NCBI RefSeq assembly: GCF_900101625.1
Contig: NZ_FMYZ01000001.1
Location: 838,304-902,303 of the forward strand
Length of the DNA: 64,000 bases
Direction: 5' to 3'
DNA from: Cupriavidus sp. YR651
GTDB taxonomy: Bacteria; Pseudomonadota; Gammaproteobacteria; Burkholderiales; Burkholderiaceae
The position numbers were made by a program, and so were the translations under genes. Under the pieces are notes generated by a model that made no database searches, was not told the origin of the DNA, and worked only from the letters and a program-made list of their open reading frames with translations. Of the stretch, positions 8,788-17,691 are shown piece by piece. Position 1 is the stretch's first letter. Each line of letters starts with the position of its first letter.

Positions 8788-9749
8788 GCCGCAACGCACG
8801 CCATCACAACGCCGGCAAGGGCACCGGCGGCAATACCGAATCGGCACTGATCATCGCAGCGCATGGCCGCCACTACGTGGTGGAACTGGGCGACGGCACG
8901 CGCCTGCATGCCTTCCCGCGCGGCAAGAAGAGCGATTGCGCTGTCGGCGATCACGTGCGTGTGGAATCCGCCGCGGCGGACCAGTGCGTGATCACCGCCG
9001 TCGACGCGCGCAAGAACCTGCTGCATCGCTCGGACCAGTTCAAATCCAAGCTGCTGGCGGCCAATATCGATCAGGTCATCATCGTGCTGGCCACCGAACC
9101 GAGTTTCTCCGAGGATCTGCTGGGCCGCGCCCTGGTGTCCGCCGAGGCGCTGGAGATCCGGCCTCTGGTCATCCTCAACAAGACCGACCTGACCGGCCGG
9201 CTCGATGACGCACGACGCAGGCTGAAGCTCTACCAGGACCTGGGCTACGACACGCTGGAGCTATCCGTCCACGGTCGCCCGGAGGAAGCCCTGGCAGCGC
9301 TGCAACCGCGCACGGCCGGGGTGTCGAGCATCCTGATCGGCCAGTCCGGCATGGGCAAGTCGTCGCTGCTGAATCTGTTGATCCCGGGCGTGGAAGCGCA
9401 GACGCGCGAAATCTCGGCCAAGCTCGATTCCGGCAAACACACCACCACATTCACGCGGCTGTATCACCTGCCGGCGGGCTGGGCCACCCTTGACGGCCGC
9501 CCCGGCTATCTGATCGACTCACCGGGCTTCCAGGAATTCGGCCTGCACCACCTGAGCGAAGGCATGCTGGAGCGCGCGTTCCCAGAGTTTCGCCCCCGCC
9601 TGACCGAATGCCGGTTCTACAACTGCCACCATGTGAACGAGCCCGGCTGCGGCGTGCTTTCAGCCATCGATGGCGGCGCGATCTCCGAACGCAGGCACCA
9701 GCTCTATACGCAGTTGCTGCACGAGTCCCGGCAGCAAAAACCCTGGTAG
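8784..9749 (+). CDS. rsgA: small ribosomal subunit biogenesis GTPase RsgA
   Basis: RsgA checks 30S maturation and hydrolyses GTP on the subunit. The motifs appear in the circularly permuted order of the family: NKTD (132-135, G4) before GQSGMGKS (186-193, G1) and DSPG (245-248, G3). An OB-fold precedes them, and a C-terminal zinc knuckle uses C276, C281, H283 and C289. At 321 residues it is of normal length. The ATGA overlap with the upstream protease gene indicates a common transcript. Confidence 0.95.
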   Translation: MSRNARHHNAGKGTGGNTESALIIAAHGRHYVVELGDGTRLHAFPRGKKSDCAVGDHVRVESAAADQCVITAVDARKNLLHRSDQFKSKLLAANIDQVIIVLATEPSFSEDLLGRALVSAEALEIRPLVILNKTDLTGRLDDARRRLKLYQDLGYDTLELSVHGRPEEALAALQPRTAGVSSILIGQSGMGKSSLLNLLIPGVEAQTREISAKLDSGKHTTTFTRLYHLPAGWATLDGRPGYLIDSPGFQEFGLHHLSEGMLERAFPEFRPRLTECRFYNCHHVNEPGCGVLSAIDGGAISERRHQLYTQLLHESRQQKPW

Positions 9750-9792
9750 TCCGTGGTAAGGTTGGCGCACCTGCCTGAAAGTTCGCGCCATC

Positions 9793-10098
9793 ATGAAACT
9801 GCTGCTGAGGACGCCGTCGCTGGTGCATGCCGCGCACTGCGAAAACCTGCTGCGGGCCGCGGGAATCCGGGCCGAATTACGGAATACGTGGCTCGCCGGC
9901 GCGACCGGCGATATCCCGTTCCAGGAAAGCGCTCCACAGGTGTGGATTGCCGACGATGCCGCCGAGGCCGACGCATGGGCCGTGCTCAATGCCGCCGCCA
10001 ACCCCGCACCGGGGCCGCGCTGGCAATGCCGTCACTGCAAGGAATGGCACGAGTCCCAATTTTCGGCATGCTGGCGTTGCGGCGCGCAGCACGATTAA
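9793..10098 (+). CDS. DUF2007 protein with C-terminal zinc ribbon
   Basis: This 101-residue protein has an N-terminal DUF2007 domain, a small alpha/beta fold resembling PII-like signal proteins (KLLLRTPSLVHAAHCENLLRAAG). It ends in a zinc-ribbon tail with C79-x2-C82 and C93-x2-C96. The function is not established. It follows rsgA by 43 nt and is likely the last gene of that unit, since a hairpin terminator begins right at its stop codon. Confidence 0.8.
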   Translation: MKLLLRTPSLVHAAHCENLLRAAGIRAELRNTWLAGATGDIPFQESAPQVWIADDAAEADAWAVLNAAANPAPGPRWQCRHCKEWHESQFSACWRCGAQHD

Positions 10099-10099
10099 A

Positions 10100-10125
10100 A
10101 AAAGCGCCACGTATGTGGCGCTTTT
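10100..10125. terminator. bidirectional terminator after the DUF2007 gene
   Basis: AAAAGCGCCAC (10100-10110), loop GTAT, GTGGCGCTTTT (10115-10125): a perfect 11-bp stem with U-tracts in both directions, between two convergent genes. Confidence 0.88.
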
Positions 10126-10161
10126 CTATTGAAGCGATCGCCGGATCGGCTGCCTGGAAGA

Positions 10162-11142
10162 CTAGCCCACCCAAAGCGCCAGCGAGATCATCGCCAGCAG
10201 CAGCATCCACAGGATGACGGCACGCCAGACCAGGCCGACAGCCGATTGCAGCGTGCGCACGCCGGGGTCCGCGCCGAATTCCGGAGGCACCGGTTCCGAG
10301 GAATCCGCCATGCCCGGCGCATAGTCCACGCCCGCCAGGCTGGTGCGCAGCATCACGCTGGAATCGTCCTCAGCCAGCGGCGCCCCGAGCCGGACACCCA
10401 GCGCCCCGCCGCCGCTCGCCAGCAGGATGCCATTGACCGCATCGTTCCATTTGCGGGCGTGATTGCGCCACGCATAGACCGCATCCTCGAAATTCCCGAC
10501 GATGGCAAACCCGATCGCGGTCAGCCGCGACGGCACCCAGTCCAGCACGTAGAACGCCTGCGCGGCAAAGCAGCCCAGCGCCGGGCTGCGTTCGTTGGAT
10601 GGGGTATTCCATTGGCGGCTCAGGAACTCGGCGGTGCGATACAGCACCACCCCGCCGGGCCCGATGGGCACCAGGAACCAGAAGAACACGCCGAAGACGT
10701 GGCGGTGCACGGCAATGATCGCGGCTTCCAGCGTGTGGCGGACAATCTCGCTGACCGGCATCTCCACGGTATCCAGCCCGGTCCACTCGTGCAGGAGCGC
10801 GCGCGCCGTGTGCGGGTCGTCACGGTTCAGCGCCTCGTGGATATCGGTGAAATAGTGGCTGAACTGGCGGAAGCCCAGGGTCAGGTACAACAGCAACACG
10901 TTCCAGGCGAGCGTCAGCGCCACGCTGATCGACGCCAGCAGATAGTGCACGACCACGGCGGCCAGCATCAGCGGCACCACCACGGTCAGCCACGCCAGCG
11001 CGGCATCTCGCGGGCGGCCCGTATCGAAGGCGTGTTCGGCCCGATCGCCCAGTACGCGCACGATGTCGTAGATGGGGTTATTCCGGCCCAGGGCACGGAA
11101 TTGTTCGGCGATCAGCGCCAGGAGAATGGAAACAAAGGTCAT
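10162..11142 (-). CDS. CobD/CbiB family membrane protein
   Basis: The 326-residue protein has an amphipathic N-terminus (MTFVSILLALIAEQ), two central membrane segments and a C-terminal one. The family core is recognisable in LDWVPSRLTAIGFAIVGNFEDA. CobD/CbiB attaches aminopropanol in cobalamin synthesis, but no cobalamin gene is near. The protein also resembles AmpE-type regulators of the same superfamily, so a role outside B12 is plausible. It is a single gene behind a 200-bp leader. Confidence 0.75.
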   Translation of the reverse strand: MTFVSILLALIAEQFRALGRNNPIYDIVRVLGDRAEHAFDTGRPRDAALAWLTVVVPLMLAAVVVHYLLASISVALTLAWNVLLLYLTLGFRQFSHYFTDIHEALNRDDPHTARALLHEWTGLDTVEMPVSEIVRHTLEAAIIAVHRHVFGVFFWFLVPIGPGGVVLYRTAEFLSRQWNTPSNERSPALGCFAAQAFYVLDWVPSRLTAIGFAIVGNFEDAVYAWRNHARKWNDAVNGILLASGGGALGVRLGAPLAEDDSSVMLRTSLAGVDYAPGMADSSEPVPPEFGADPGVRTLQSAVGLVWRAVILWMLLLAMISLALWVG

Positions 11143-11267
11143 CTCGTGACAGAAGCAGAGGCAGCGGCGAAGTGCCGCGCCGGTCGCATAGCGGTATTGT
11201 CAGACGATAGCATAGCGTCACGCCGTGTCGGCATTGCAAAAGACCTGTAAGCGGTCGTAAGCAAAAA

Positions 11268-11295
11268 AAAGCCCGCCGGGTTGCCGACGGGCTTT
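11268..11295 (-). terminator. terminator of the pirin gene
   Basis: AAAGCCCGCCGG (11268-11279) faces CCGACGGGCTTT (11284-11295), a 12-bp stem with one mismatch. On the minus strand it is followed by eight T residues (11270-11263). Confidence 0.85.
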
Positions 11296-11346
11296 GGTCG
11301 TCCCCGGCCGCTGGCGAACGGGGACGGATAGCACTTGCCAAATGCG

Positions 11347-12045
11347 TCAGGGCAGGTCGAAAACCAGCACCTCGGCATCGCTGCCTTGCGACAGGCTGAT
11401 GGCATCGACATCTTCCACCCGGGCGGCATCGCCGGCCTCGAGCGCCCGGCCGTTCACCGACACGCGGCCACGGGCCACGTGGACATAGGCGCGGCGGCCC
11501 GGGGCGAGGTTCAGCGTGGCGGATTCGTCGCCATCGAACAGGCCGGCGAAGATCCGGGTGTCCTGATGCACAACCACGGAACCCTCGGCGCCATCGGGAC
11601 TGGCCACCAGGCGCAGCTGGCCCCGCTTGTCGGCCACCTCGAAGCGGCGTTCCTCGTAGCCCGGCTCGATCCCGAGCTGGTTCGGCATGATCCAGATTTG
11701 CAGGAAGTGCGTCGTATCGTGCGCCGCATGGTTGTATTCCGAGTGCCGCACACCCGTGCCGGCGCTCATGCGCTGCACGTCGCCGGGGCGGATCACGCTT
11801 CCGTTACCCATGCTGTCCTTGTGGGCCAGCTCGCCTTCCAGCACGTAGCTGATGATCTCCATGTCACGGTGGCCGTGCGTGCCAAAGCCCATGCCCGGCG
11901 CCACGCGATCCTCATTGATCACACGCAGCGGCCCGAACTGGATATGGTTCGGATCGTAGTAATCGGCAAAGGAGAAGCTGTGGTATGACTTCAGCCAGCC
12001 ATGGTCCGCATAACCGCGCTCTCCAGACTTACGGATTTCAATCAT
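11347..12045 (-). CDS. pirin family protein
   Basis: This 232-residue bicupin has the N-terminal pirin metal motif: FGTHGHRDMEIISYVLEG (His-x-His plus downstream His and Glu), then the RMSAGTGVRHSEYN segment. Bacterial pirins such as YhhW oxidise quercetin or modulate metabolic enzymes; the true substrate is usually unknown. A strong AGGAGGG about 7 nt before the ATG at 12045 fixes the start. It is divergent from a LysR regulator, the arrangement typical of a regulator and its target, which suggests induction by an aromatic or oxidative signal. Confidence 0.9.
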   Translation of the reverse strand: MIEIRKSGERGYADHGWLKSYHSFSFADYYDPNHIQFGPLRVINEDRVAPGMGFGTHGHRDMEIISYVLEGELAHKDSMGNGSVIRPGDVQRMSAGTGVRHSEYNHAAHDTTHFLQIWIMPNQLGIEPGYEERRFEVADKRGQLRLVASPDGAEGSVVVHQDTRIFAGLFDGDESATLNLAPGRRAYVHVARGRVSVNGRALEAGDAARVEDVDAISLSQGSDAEVLVFDLP

Positions 12046-12183
12046 TTTGATGGCCCTCCTTGTGGCCTCTGCACTGCCCCTCCGGCCTACCATTCGGGCT
12101 CGGGCTTGGGTCAGTGGCGTTTCGATGCTAGGCAGTTTAGGGGTGTGGGAGTATATTGGCGGGCACCGCGTTAGAAGCACTCG

Positions 12184-12198
12184 TTCAGAATTTCTGAA
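12184..12198. promoter_or_regulatory. palindromic operator candidate of the LysR/pirin pair
   Basis: TTCAGAA-T-TTCTGAA, a perfect 7-1-7 palindrome that ends 1 bp before the regulator start codon. It fits a LysR autoregulatory site. A possible pirin -10 (TATACT on the minus strand, about 12151-12156) lies roughly 30 bp away. Confidence 0.5.
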
Positions 12199-12199
12199 T

Positions 12200-13123
12200 A
12201 TGCCACTCTCCCTAGAATCCCTTGAAGTCCTTGATGCCATCGAGCGCAAGGGCAGCTTTGCCGCCGCCGCCCACGAGATGGGCAAGGTGCCCTCCGCCCT
12301 GACCTACGTGGTCCGCAAACTGGAAGAGGACCTGGACGTCCTGCTGTTCGACCGAAGGCGCCACCGGGCTGAGCTGACGCCGGCAGGCCGTGCGCTGCTG
12401 GACGAAGGCCGCCACCTGCTGCACGCAGCCGATGACCTGGCACGCCGCGTCAAGCGGCTGGCCACGGGCTGGGAGGCCAACCTCAACATCGTCGTGGACG
12501 ATCTGGTCAATTTCCGCGCCCTCCTGCCAGTGATCCAGGACTTCTATGCCGAGAACACCGCCACGCGGCTGCGGTTTTCGAAAGAGGTGCTTGGCGGTGC
12601 GTGGGACGCACTGGTCAGCAACCGGGCGGACCTGATCATCGGCGGCGCCTACGAAGCCCCGAGCACGCAGGGCTTCCAGGTGCGGCCGCTCGGCGCCATG
12701 CCATTCGTGTTCGCCGTGGCCGCTCATCATCCGCTGGCGACGGAGGAAGGTCCGCTGACGACGATGCAGATTGCCAAGCACCGCATCGTGGCCGTCGGCG
12801 ACACCTCCCGCAACCTGCCCGCGCGCACCCACGGCGTGCTCGCGGGGCAGGACGTGCTGGTGGTACCGACCATGCGCGACAAGCTCGAAGCGCAGATTCG
12901 CGGCCTGGGTTGCGGCTGGCTGCCGGCACCGATGGCACAGCCCTATATCGAAAGCGGCGTGTTGCAGGCACGCGAGACCGTCGAAATCCGCGCACCGGGC
13001 AACTTCAAGGTGGCCTGGCGGACCAGCACGCGCGGCAAGGCGCTGCAATGGTGGACGACCAAGCTGGAAGATCCTCGCCTGGCGCAGGCGCTGGTGCTCC
13101 AGCCGGTGGGGCAATCCGACTGA
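12200..13123 (+). CDS. LysR family transcriptional regulator
   Basis: The 307-residue protein has an N-terminal winged helix-turn-helix ([20 protein letters not shown], then [12 protein letters not shown]) and a periplasmic-binding-like effector domain. The recognition helix carries [12 protein letters not shown] instead of the common QPALSRQIRRLE; this variant is known in the family. The longer frame from 12047 runs through the divergent promoter, so the start at 12200 is preferred. No Shine-Dalgarno is seen there, because a palindrome occupies the site. It probably controls the divergent pirin gene and itself. gluQ starts 14 nt after its stop. Confidence 0.88.
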   Translation: MPLSLESLEVLDAIERKGSFAAAAHEMGKVPSALTYVVRKLEEDLDVLLFDRRRHRAELTPAGRALLDEGRHLLHAADDLARRVKRLATGWEANLNIVVDDLVNFRALLPVIQDFYAENTATRLRFSKEVLGGAWDALVSNRADLIIGGAYEAPSTQGFQVRPLGAMPFVFAVAAHHPLATEEGPLTTMQIAKHRIVAVGDTSRNLPARTHGVLAGQDVLVVPTMRDKLEAQIRGLGCGWLPAPMAQPYIESGVLQARETVEIRAPGNFKVAWRTSTRGKALQWWTTKLEDPRLAQALVLQPVGQSD

Positions 13124-13137
13124 CCTGGCGGCGTCGT

Positions 13138-14076
13138 ATGTCGCAAATGCCCACGCCGCGCTCCCCGTCGCACCTTCCGTCGCGCTCACCGTCGCGCTAT
13201 CGCGGCCGCTTCGCGCCCTCGCCTACCGGCCCGCTGCACCTAGGCTCGCTGGTCACGGCGCTGGCCACCTGGCTGGACGCCCGCGCACATGGCGGCGACT
13301 GGCTCGTGCGAATCGAGGACATCGACTATCCGCGCTGCGTGAGCGGTGCGGACGCCGACATCCTGCGGACGCTGGAGACCCTTGGCATGCATCCCGACGA
13401 GCCGCCGGTCTGGCAGAGCCGCCGCGAAGCGCTCTACGCCGAAGCACTGCATCGCCTCGATGCCAACGGCCAGCTCTACCCGTGCGGGTGCTCGCGCAAG
13501 GAGATTGCCGATTCGCTCGTGCATGTGCGGGAGCGCCATCAGACGCTCGGCTATCCGGGTACCTGCCGCAACGGCCTGCACGGCAAGCTGCCGCGCGCAT
13601 GGCGCGTACGGGTGCCCGACGGCCCGGCAGCGACGATCTGCTTCGACGACCGCTGGCAGGGCCGCCAGTGCCAGGATCTGGAGACGGAGTTGGGGGATTT
13701 CGTCCTGCGCCGGGCCGATGGCCTGTGGGCCTACCAGTTGGCGGTGGTGGTCGATGACGCCGCGCAGGGCATCACGCATATCGTGCGGGGTGCCGACCTG
13801 CTGGATTCCACGCCGCGGCAAATCCATCTGCAACATCTGCTGGGGCTGCCGACACCCGCCTACCTGCATGTGCCGGTGGTGGTGAATGCCGTCGGCGAGA
13901 AACTCAGCAAGCAAAGCGGCGCACAGGCAATCGACACCTCCGCGCCGCTGGAAGCGTTGCGTGCGGCCGGTGCGCACCTGGGCATCGTCAACGGCGAATC
14001 GACCATTCCCGAGTGGCTGGCGGCAGCGACCGAACAATGGTCGATGTTGCTTCGCCAGCCACAGGCCCCTCGCTGA
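13138..14076 (+). CDS. gluQ: glutamyl-Q tRNA(Asp) synthetase
   Basis: GluQRS activates glutamate and attaches it to queuosine at the wobble position of tRNA(Asp). The 312-residue protein is the catalytic half of GluRS without an anticodon-binding domain. The HIGH-type motif is PTGPLHLGS (29-37) and the KMSKS-type motif is KLSKQ (255-259). The zinc site of the family is present as C116-x-C118, Y139 and C143. A Ser/Pro/Arg lead of about 20 residues precedes the core, and an ATG at 13147 is an alternative start. Confidence 0.93.
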   Translation: MSQMPTPRSPSHLPSRSPSRYRGRFAPSPTGPLHLGSLVTALATWLDARAHGGDWLVRIEDIDYPRCVSGADADILRTLETLGMHPDEPPVWQSRREALYAEALHRLDANGQLYPCGCSRKEIADSLVHVRERHQTLGYPGTCRNGLHGKLPRAWRVRVPDGPAATICFDDRWQGRQCQDLETELGDFVLRRADGLWAYQLAVVVDDAAQGITHIVRGADLLDSTPRQIHLQHLLGLPTPAYLHVPVVVNAVGEKLSKQSGAQAIDTSAPLEALRAAGAHLGIVNGESTIPEWLAAATEQWSMLLRQPQAPR

Positions 14077-14093
14077 CATCCGACAGAAAAAGA

Positions 14094-14115
14094 AAAGGCA
14101 CCCGAGGGTGCCTTT
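14094..14115. terminator. terminator between convergent gluQ and rhlE
   Basis: AAAGGCACC (14094-14102), loop CGAG, GGTGCCTTT (14107-14115), with an A-rich 5' flank and TTTCTT following. Confidence 0.8.
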
Positions 14116-14146
14116 CTTGCATCGTCGAGCCAGTCGGCTCAGACCA

Positions 14147-15643
14147 TCACGACTTGCGCGGTGCGCCGCCCAGCAGTGCGGCGACGGGCCGCTTGGGCAA
14201 CTGACGGCCACGGGCGAGTGCGGCGGCCAGTTGTTCCTCGGCCGGCTGCGTCTGCGCATGGCTGCTCGACGGCTCATACGGACGCGAGAAGAATGGATCG
14301 TCCGACGGACGGAATGCCTGGCGGTTGTTCGACTCCGTGCGACGGCGGCGGCCTTCGCCATCACCCTCGCCAGCTTCGCGCGTCCGGCGCACGTCGGTGC
14401 GTTGGCGGCGACGATCGGCATCCTCGCTTCGGGCGCGCTCGCCGGTCGGGTCAAAACCCTCCAGCGTGCTGCGCGGAATGCTGCGCTTGATCAGCTTCTC
14501 GATATCGGCCAGCAGGCGTTCGTCGCCGCCCGGCACAAAGATCGACAGCGCATCGCCGCTGGCGCCGGCCCGGCCCGTACGGCCGATGCGGTGCACGTAG
14601 TCTTCCGCGCTATAGGGCAGGTCAAAGTTGATCACGCACGGCATGTCGGGGATATCGAGGCCACGGGCCGCCACGTCGGTGGCCACCAGCGCGTCGATCG
14701 AGCCGTTCTTGAAGCCGTCGAGCGTCTGCATGCGCTCGGTCTGCGTCTTGTCGCCGTGGATCGCGGCGGCGTTGATGCCTTCGCGCTCCAGGTGCCGTGC
14801 CAGGCGCGAGCAGCCGATCTTGCTGTTCACGAACACGATGCACTGGCGGGAGGTTCCATTCGTGGCACGCTGCTTGAGCAGGTGCACCACGGCGGCCTGC
14901 TTGTGGCCATCCTCCACGGAATAGACGGTCTGGCGCACGTTCTCGTTGGTCGAATTGCTGCGCGCCACTTCGATCGTCACCGGCTCCTTCAGGTAGCTGG
15001 AGGCGAGTCGCTTGATTTCGGTCGAGAAGGTCGCGGAGAACAGCAGCGTCTGACGTTGTGCCGGCAGCAGGTTGATGATGCGCTGCAGGTCCGGCAGGAA
15101 ACCCATGTCGAGCATGCGGTCCGCCTCATCCAGCACCAGCATCTGCACTTGCGACAGGTTCACCGACTTCTGCTGAACGTGGTCCAGCAGGCGACCCGGC
15201 GTGGCGACCAGGATTTCCACGCCACGGCGCAGTGCATCGGTCTGCGGGTTCATGTCCACGCCACCGAACACCACGGTGCTGCGCAGGTCCGTATGCTTGG
15301 CGTAGCGGGCGACGTTGTCGTAGACCTGATCCGCCAGTTCGCGCGTGGGCGTCAGCATCAGCGCGCGCACCGGGTGACGCGCCGGCGAAGCACTGGCATT
15401 CGCCATCGGCAGCAGGCGCTGGATGATGGGCAGTGCAAAGCCGGCGGTCTTGCCGGTGCCGGTCTGTGCGGCGCCCATCACGTCCTTGCCCAGCAGCACC
15501 ACGGGAATGGCTTGCGCCTGGATCGGCGTCGGCTTGGTATAGCCCTGGTCGGACAAGGCGCGCAGGATGCGCGGATCCAGCCCGAAGCTCTCGAACGTCT
15601 GCTCTGCTGCTGGGGTCTGGTCTGGGGTGGTCGTCATCGTCAT
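14147..15643 (-). CDS. rhlE: DEAD-box ATP-dependent RNA helicase, RhlE type
   Basis: The helicase core has the expected motifs in order: Q motif (FESFGLDPRILRAL, then PTPIQAQAIP), AQTGTGKT, PTRELADQ, TPGRLLD, DEAD, SAT, the VATDVAARGLD segment and HRIGRTGRAG. After residue 400 comes a basic, Arg-rich, low-complexity tail, typical of RhlE proteins acting in RNA decay and ribosome assembly. The ATG at 15643 (MTMTTTPDQ) is favoured over a TTG at 15709. A possible -10 (TAGAAT, minus strand 15807-15802) would give a leader of about 150 nt, as seen for cold-responsive helicases. Confidence 0.9.
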   Translation of the reverse strand: MTMTTTPDQTPAAEQTFESFGLDPRILRALSDQGYTKPTPIQAQAIPVVLLGKDVMGAAQTGTGKTAGFALPIIQRLLPMANASASPARHPVRALMLTPTRELADQVYDNVARYAKHTDLRSTVVFGGVDMNPQTDALRRGVEILVATPGRLLDHVQQKSVNLSQVQMLVLDEADRMLDMGFLPDLQRIINLLPAQRQTLLFSATFSTEIKRLASSYLKEPVTIEVARSNSTNENVRQTVYSVEDGHKQAAVVHLLKQRATNGTSRQCIVFVNSKIGCSRLARHLEREGINAAAIHGDKTQTERMQTLDGFKNGSIDALVATDVAARGLDIPDMPCVINFDLPYSAEDYVHRIGRTGRAGASGDALSIFVPGGDERLLADIEKLIKRSIPRSTLEGFDPTGERARSEDADRRRQRTDVRRTREAGEGDGEGRRRRTESNNRQAFRPSDDPFFSRPYEPSSSHAQTQPAEEQLAAALARGRQLPKRPVAALLGGAPRKS

Positions 15644-15980
15644 GGTTTCGGTGTCGTTGCGGGAGGCGATGCCAGCGCAAACGGACACGCGTCTCGAACT
15701 GATCGGCAAGTGCGCCGGCCGGCCGGAGTGGCAGGCGGGGCCGGGGTTTCCGGCCTGAAGCGGCGTCAGGCGATCAATTGCCTAGAAAATCAAAGACTTG
15801 GATTCTACCATCAGTGCCCGGACGCGGACATGGCAGGCGACAGTATCCCCACATGGGATTTCAACGGCGTGTCACAAATGCCGGCCACCATGTCGCGCGC
15901 CGGACAAGTGCCGGCAGGGTCCCACCGATGACCCCCAACCACAACAATCCCTGGTGCCGAACCCACTTGCGAGCCGCCCC
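15644..15980. other. divergent intergenic region rhlE/phoD-like gene
   Basis: This 337-bp gap holds the promoters of two divergent genes. The minus-strand -10 candidate for rhlE (15802-15807) is the only element that stands out. No RNA gene, repeat array or additional ORF is convincing. Confidence 0.5.
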
Positions 15981-17621
15981 ATGACGACCGCCCCGCTTCC
16001 CCCCCAAGCCCCGTCCGACCTGGCGCGCCGCCACTTCCTGCGCACGTCGAGCCGCTTCCTGGGCCTCGGGGTCGGCATGAGCGCCCTCGGCCCCGCGCTG
16101 GCCGCCGCCAGCCAGCCGGCCGCGCGGCCCGCCGCCCCTGCTGTCATGGCGTCCGGCCGGCCCGGCCTGCCCGACGGCATCCAGCTGGGCGATCCCTCCG
16201 ACGACGGCCTGGTGGTCTGGGCTCGTGCCGACCGCCAGGCACGCATGGTGGTCGAATACGCCACCGATGCGAATTTTCGCAATGCCGCACGTATTTCCGG
16301 CCCGCTGGCCGGCAGCGAGGCCGATTTCACCGCCCGCACGCTGCTGACCGGCCTGTCGCCGGGACAGTCTTACTTCGTCCGCGTCGCGTTCGAAAATCCG
16401 GCCGAGCGCCGCGGCCTGGGCCCGTGGATGGACGGCAGTTTCCGCACCCCGGCGCTGACCGCCGATCGCCCCGTGCGCTTCGTCTGGTCCGGTGACACCG
16501 TCGGCCAGGGCTGGGGCATCAACCCGGAGCTCGGCGGCATGCGCATCTACGACGCCATGCGCCGCCGCAATCCGGACTTCTTCCTGCACAGCGGCGACAC
16601 GATCTATGCCGACAGCCCGATCACGGCCGAGCAAAAGGCCGAAGGCGGCCGCATCTGGAAGAACCTCGTCACCGAGGAAGTCAGCAAGGTCGCCGAGACG
16701 CTGAAGGAATTCCGCGGCCGTCACCGTTACAACATGATGGACGACAACGTGCGCCAGTTCGCGCGCCACGTGCCGCAGATCTGGCAATGGGACGACCACG
16801 AGGTGACCAACAACTGGTCGGCGTCGAAGGATCTTTCGGGCGATGCTCGCTATACGGAAAAAGATGTGCGTGTGCTGGTGGCACGCGGCCAGCGCGCGTT
16901 CCTGGAAAATGCGCCGATGCGCTGGCACCGCCAGGGCATGGACGAGCGCGTGCATCGCAAGATCGCGTACGGCCCGTTGCTCGATGTATTCGTGCTCGAC
17001 ATGCGCAGCTTCCGCGGCCCCAACGGCTACAACCGCGAGACGGCCGAGGGCGCCAACACGGCCTTCCTGGGCAACGCGCAGCTGGAATGGCTGATGGCGG
17101 AACTGATGGCGTCGCGCGCCACGTGGAAGGTGATTGCCGCGGACATGCCGATTGGCCTGGGCGTGCCCGATGGCAAGGACGCCGAGGGCCGCGCCAAATG
17201 GGAGGCCATCGCCAATGGCGACGGTCCGGCGCTGGGCCGGGAGCTGGAGACCGCGCGCCTGCTGACGCGCATCCGTCAGGCGGGACTGAAGAACGTGGTC
17301 TGGGTGACGGCCGACGTGCACTACTGCGCAGCGCACCACTATGCGCCGGAGCGCGCCGTGTACAAGGACTTTGATCCGTTCTGGGAATTCGTGGCCGGTC
17401 CGCTCAACGCCGGCAGCTTCGGGCCGAACCCGCTGGATAACACGTTCGGTCCGCGGATCGTGTTCCAGCGCGCGCCGACCGCCCAGAACATGTCGCCGTT
17501 CGCCGGCTTCCAGTTCTTTGGCGAGGTAAACATCGACCCGGCATCGCGGGCGCTGACCGTGGACCTGCGCGACCTGAACGGGGTGTCGCAGTTCAGCCAG
17601 ACACTCCAGGCCCAGGCGTGA
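15981..17621 (+). CDS. phoD: PhoD-like alkaline phosphatase/phosphodiesterase, Tat-exported
   Basis: The 546-residue protein begins with a Tat signal (ARRHFLRTSSRFLGLG near residue 15, then an Ala-rich cleavage region). A PhoD N-terminal domain leads to the metallophosphatase domain: VWSGDTVGQGWG, DFFLHSGDTIYAD, QWDDHEVTNNW and TADVHYCAAHHY, the Asp/His ligands for Fe and Ca in this family. It would release phosphate from phosphodiesters in the periplasm or medium. The start at 15981 was chosen because it begins the Tat signal; longer frames only add intergenic sequence. No Pho box is obvious. Confidence 0.88.
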   Translation: MTTAPLPPQAPSDLARRHFLRTSSRFLGLGVGMSALGPALAAASQPAARPAAPAVMASGRPGLPDGIQLGDPSDDGLVVWARADRQARMVVEYATDANFRNAARISGPLAGSEADFTARTLLTGLSPGQSYFVRVAFENPAERRGLGPWMDGSFRTPALTADRPVRFVWSGDTVGQGWGINPELGGMRIYDAMRRRNPDFFLHSGDTIYADSPITAEQKAEGGRIWKNLVTEEVSKVAETLKEFRGRHRYNMMDDNVRQFARHVPQIWQWDDHEVTNNWSASKDLSGDARYTEKDVRVLVARGQRAFLENAPMRWHRQGMDERVHRKIAYGPLLDVFVLDMRSFRGPNGYNRETAEGANTAFLGNAQLEWLMAELMASRATWKVIAADMPIGLGVPDGKDAEGRAKWEAIANGDGPALGRELETARLLTRIRQAGLKNVVWVTADVHYCAAHHYAPERAVYKDFDPFWEFVAGPLNAGSFGPNPLDNTFGPRIVFQRAPTAQNMSPFAGFQFFGEVNIDPASRALTVDLRDLNGVSQFSQTLQAQA

Positions 17622-17633
17622 TGCCGGCACCGG

Positions 17634-17675
17634 CCGCCAACACCCTCACCTGCATGCGGGCGGGGGCGTTGGCGG
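17634..17675. terminator. hairpin between convergent phoD-like gene and Bug receptor gene
   Basis: CCGCCAAC (17634-17641) pairs with GTTGGCGG (17668-17675), with additional CCC/GGG pairing inside. There is no U-tract, so it is a weaker terminator call. Confidence 0.5.
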
Positions 17676-17691
17676 TCGGGATCGCCGCAGC

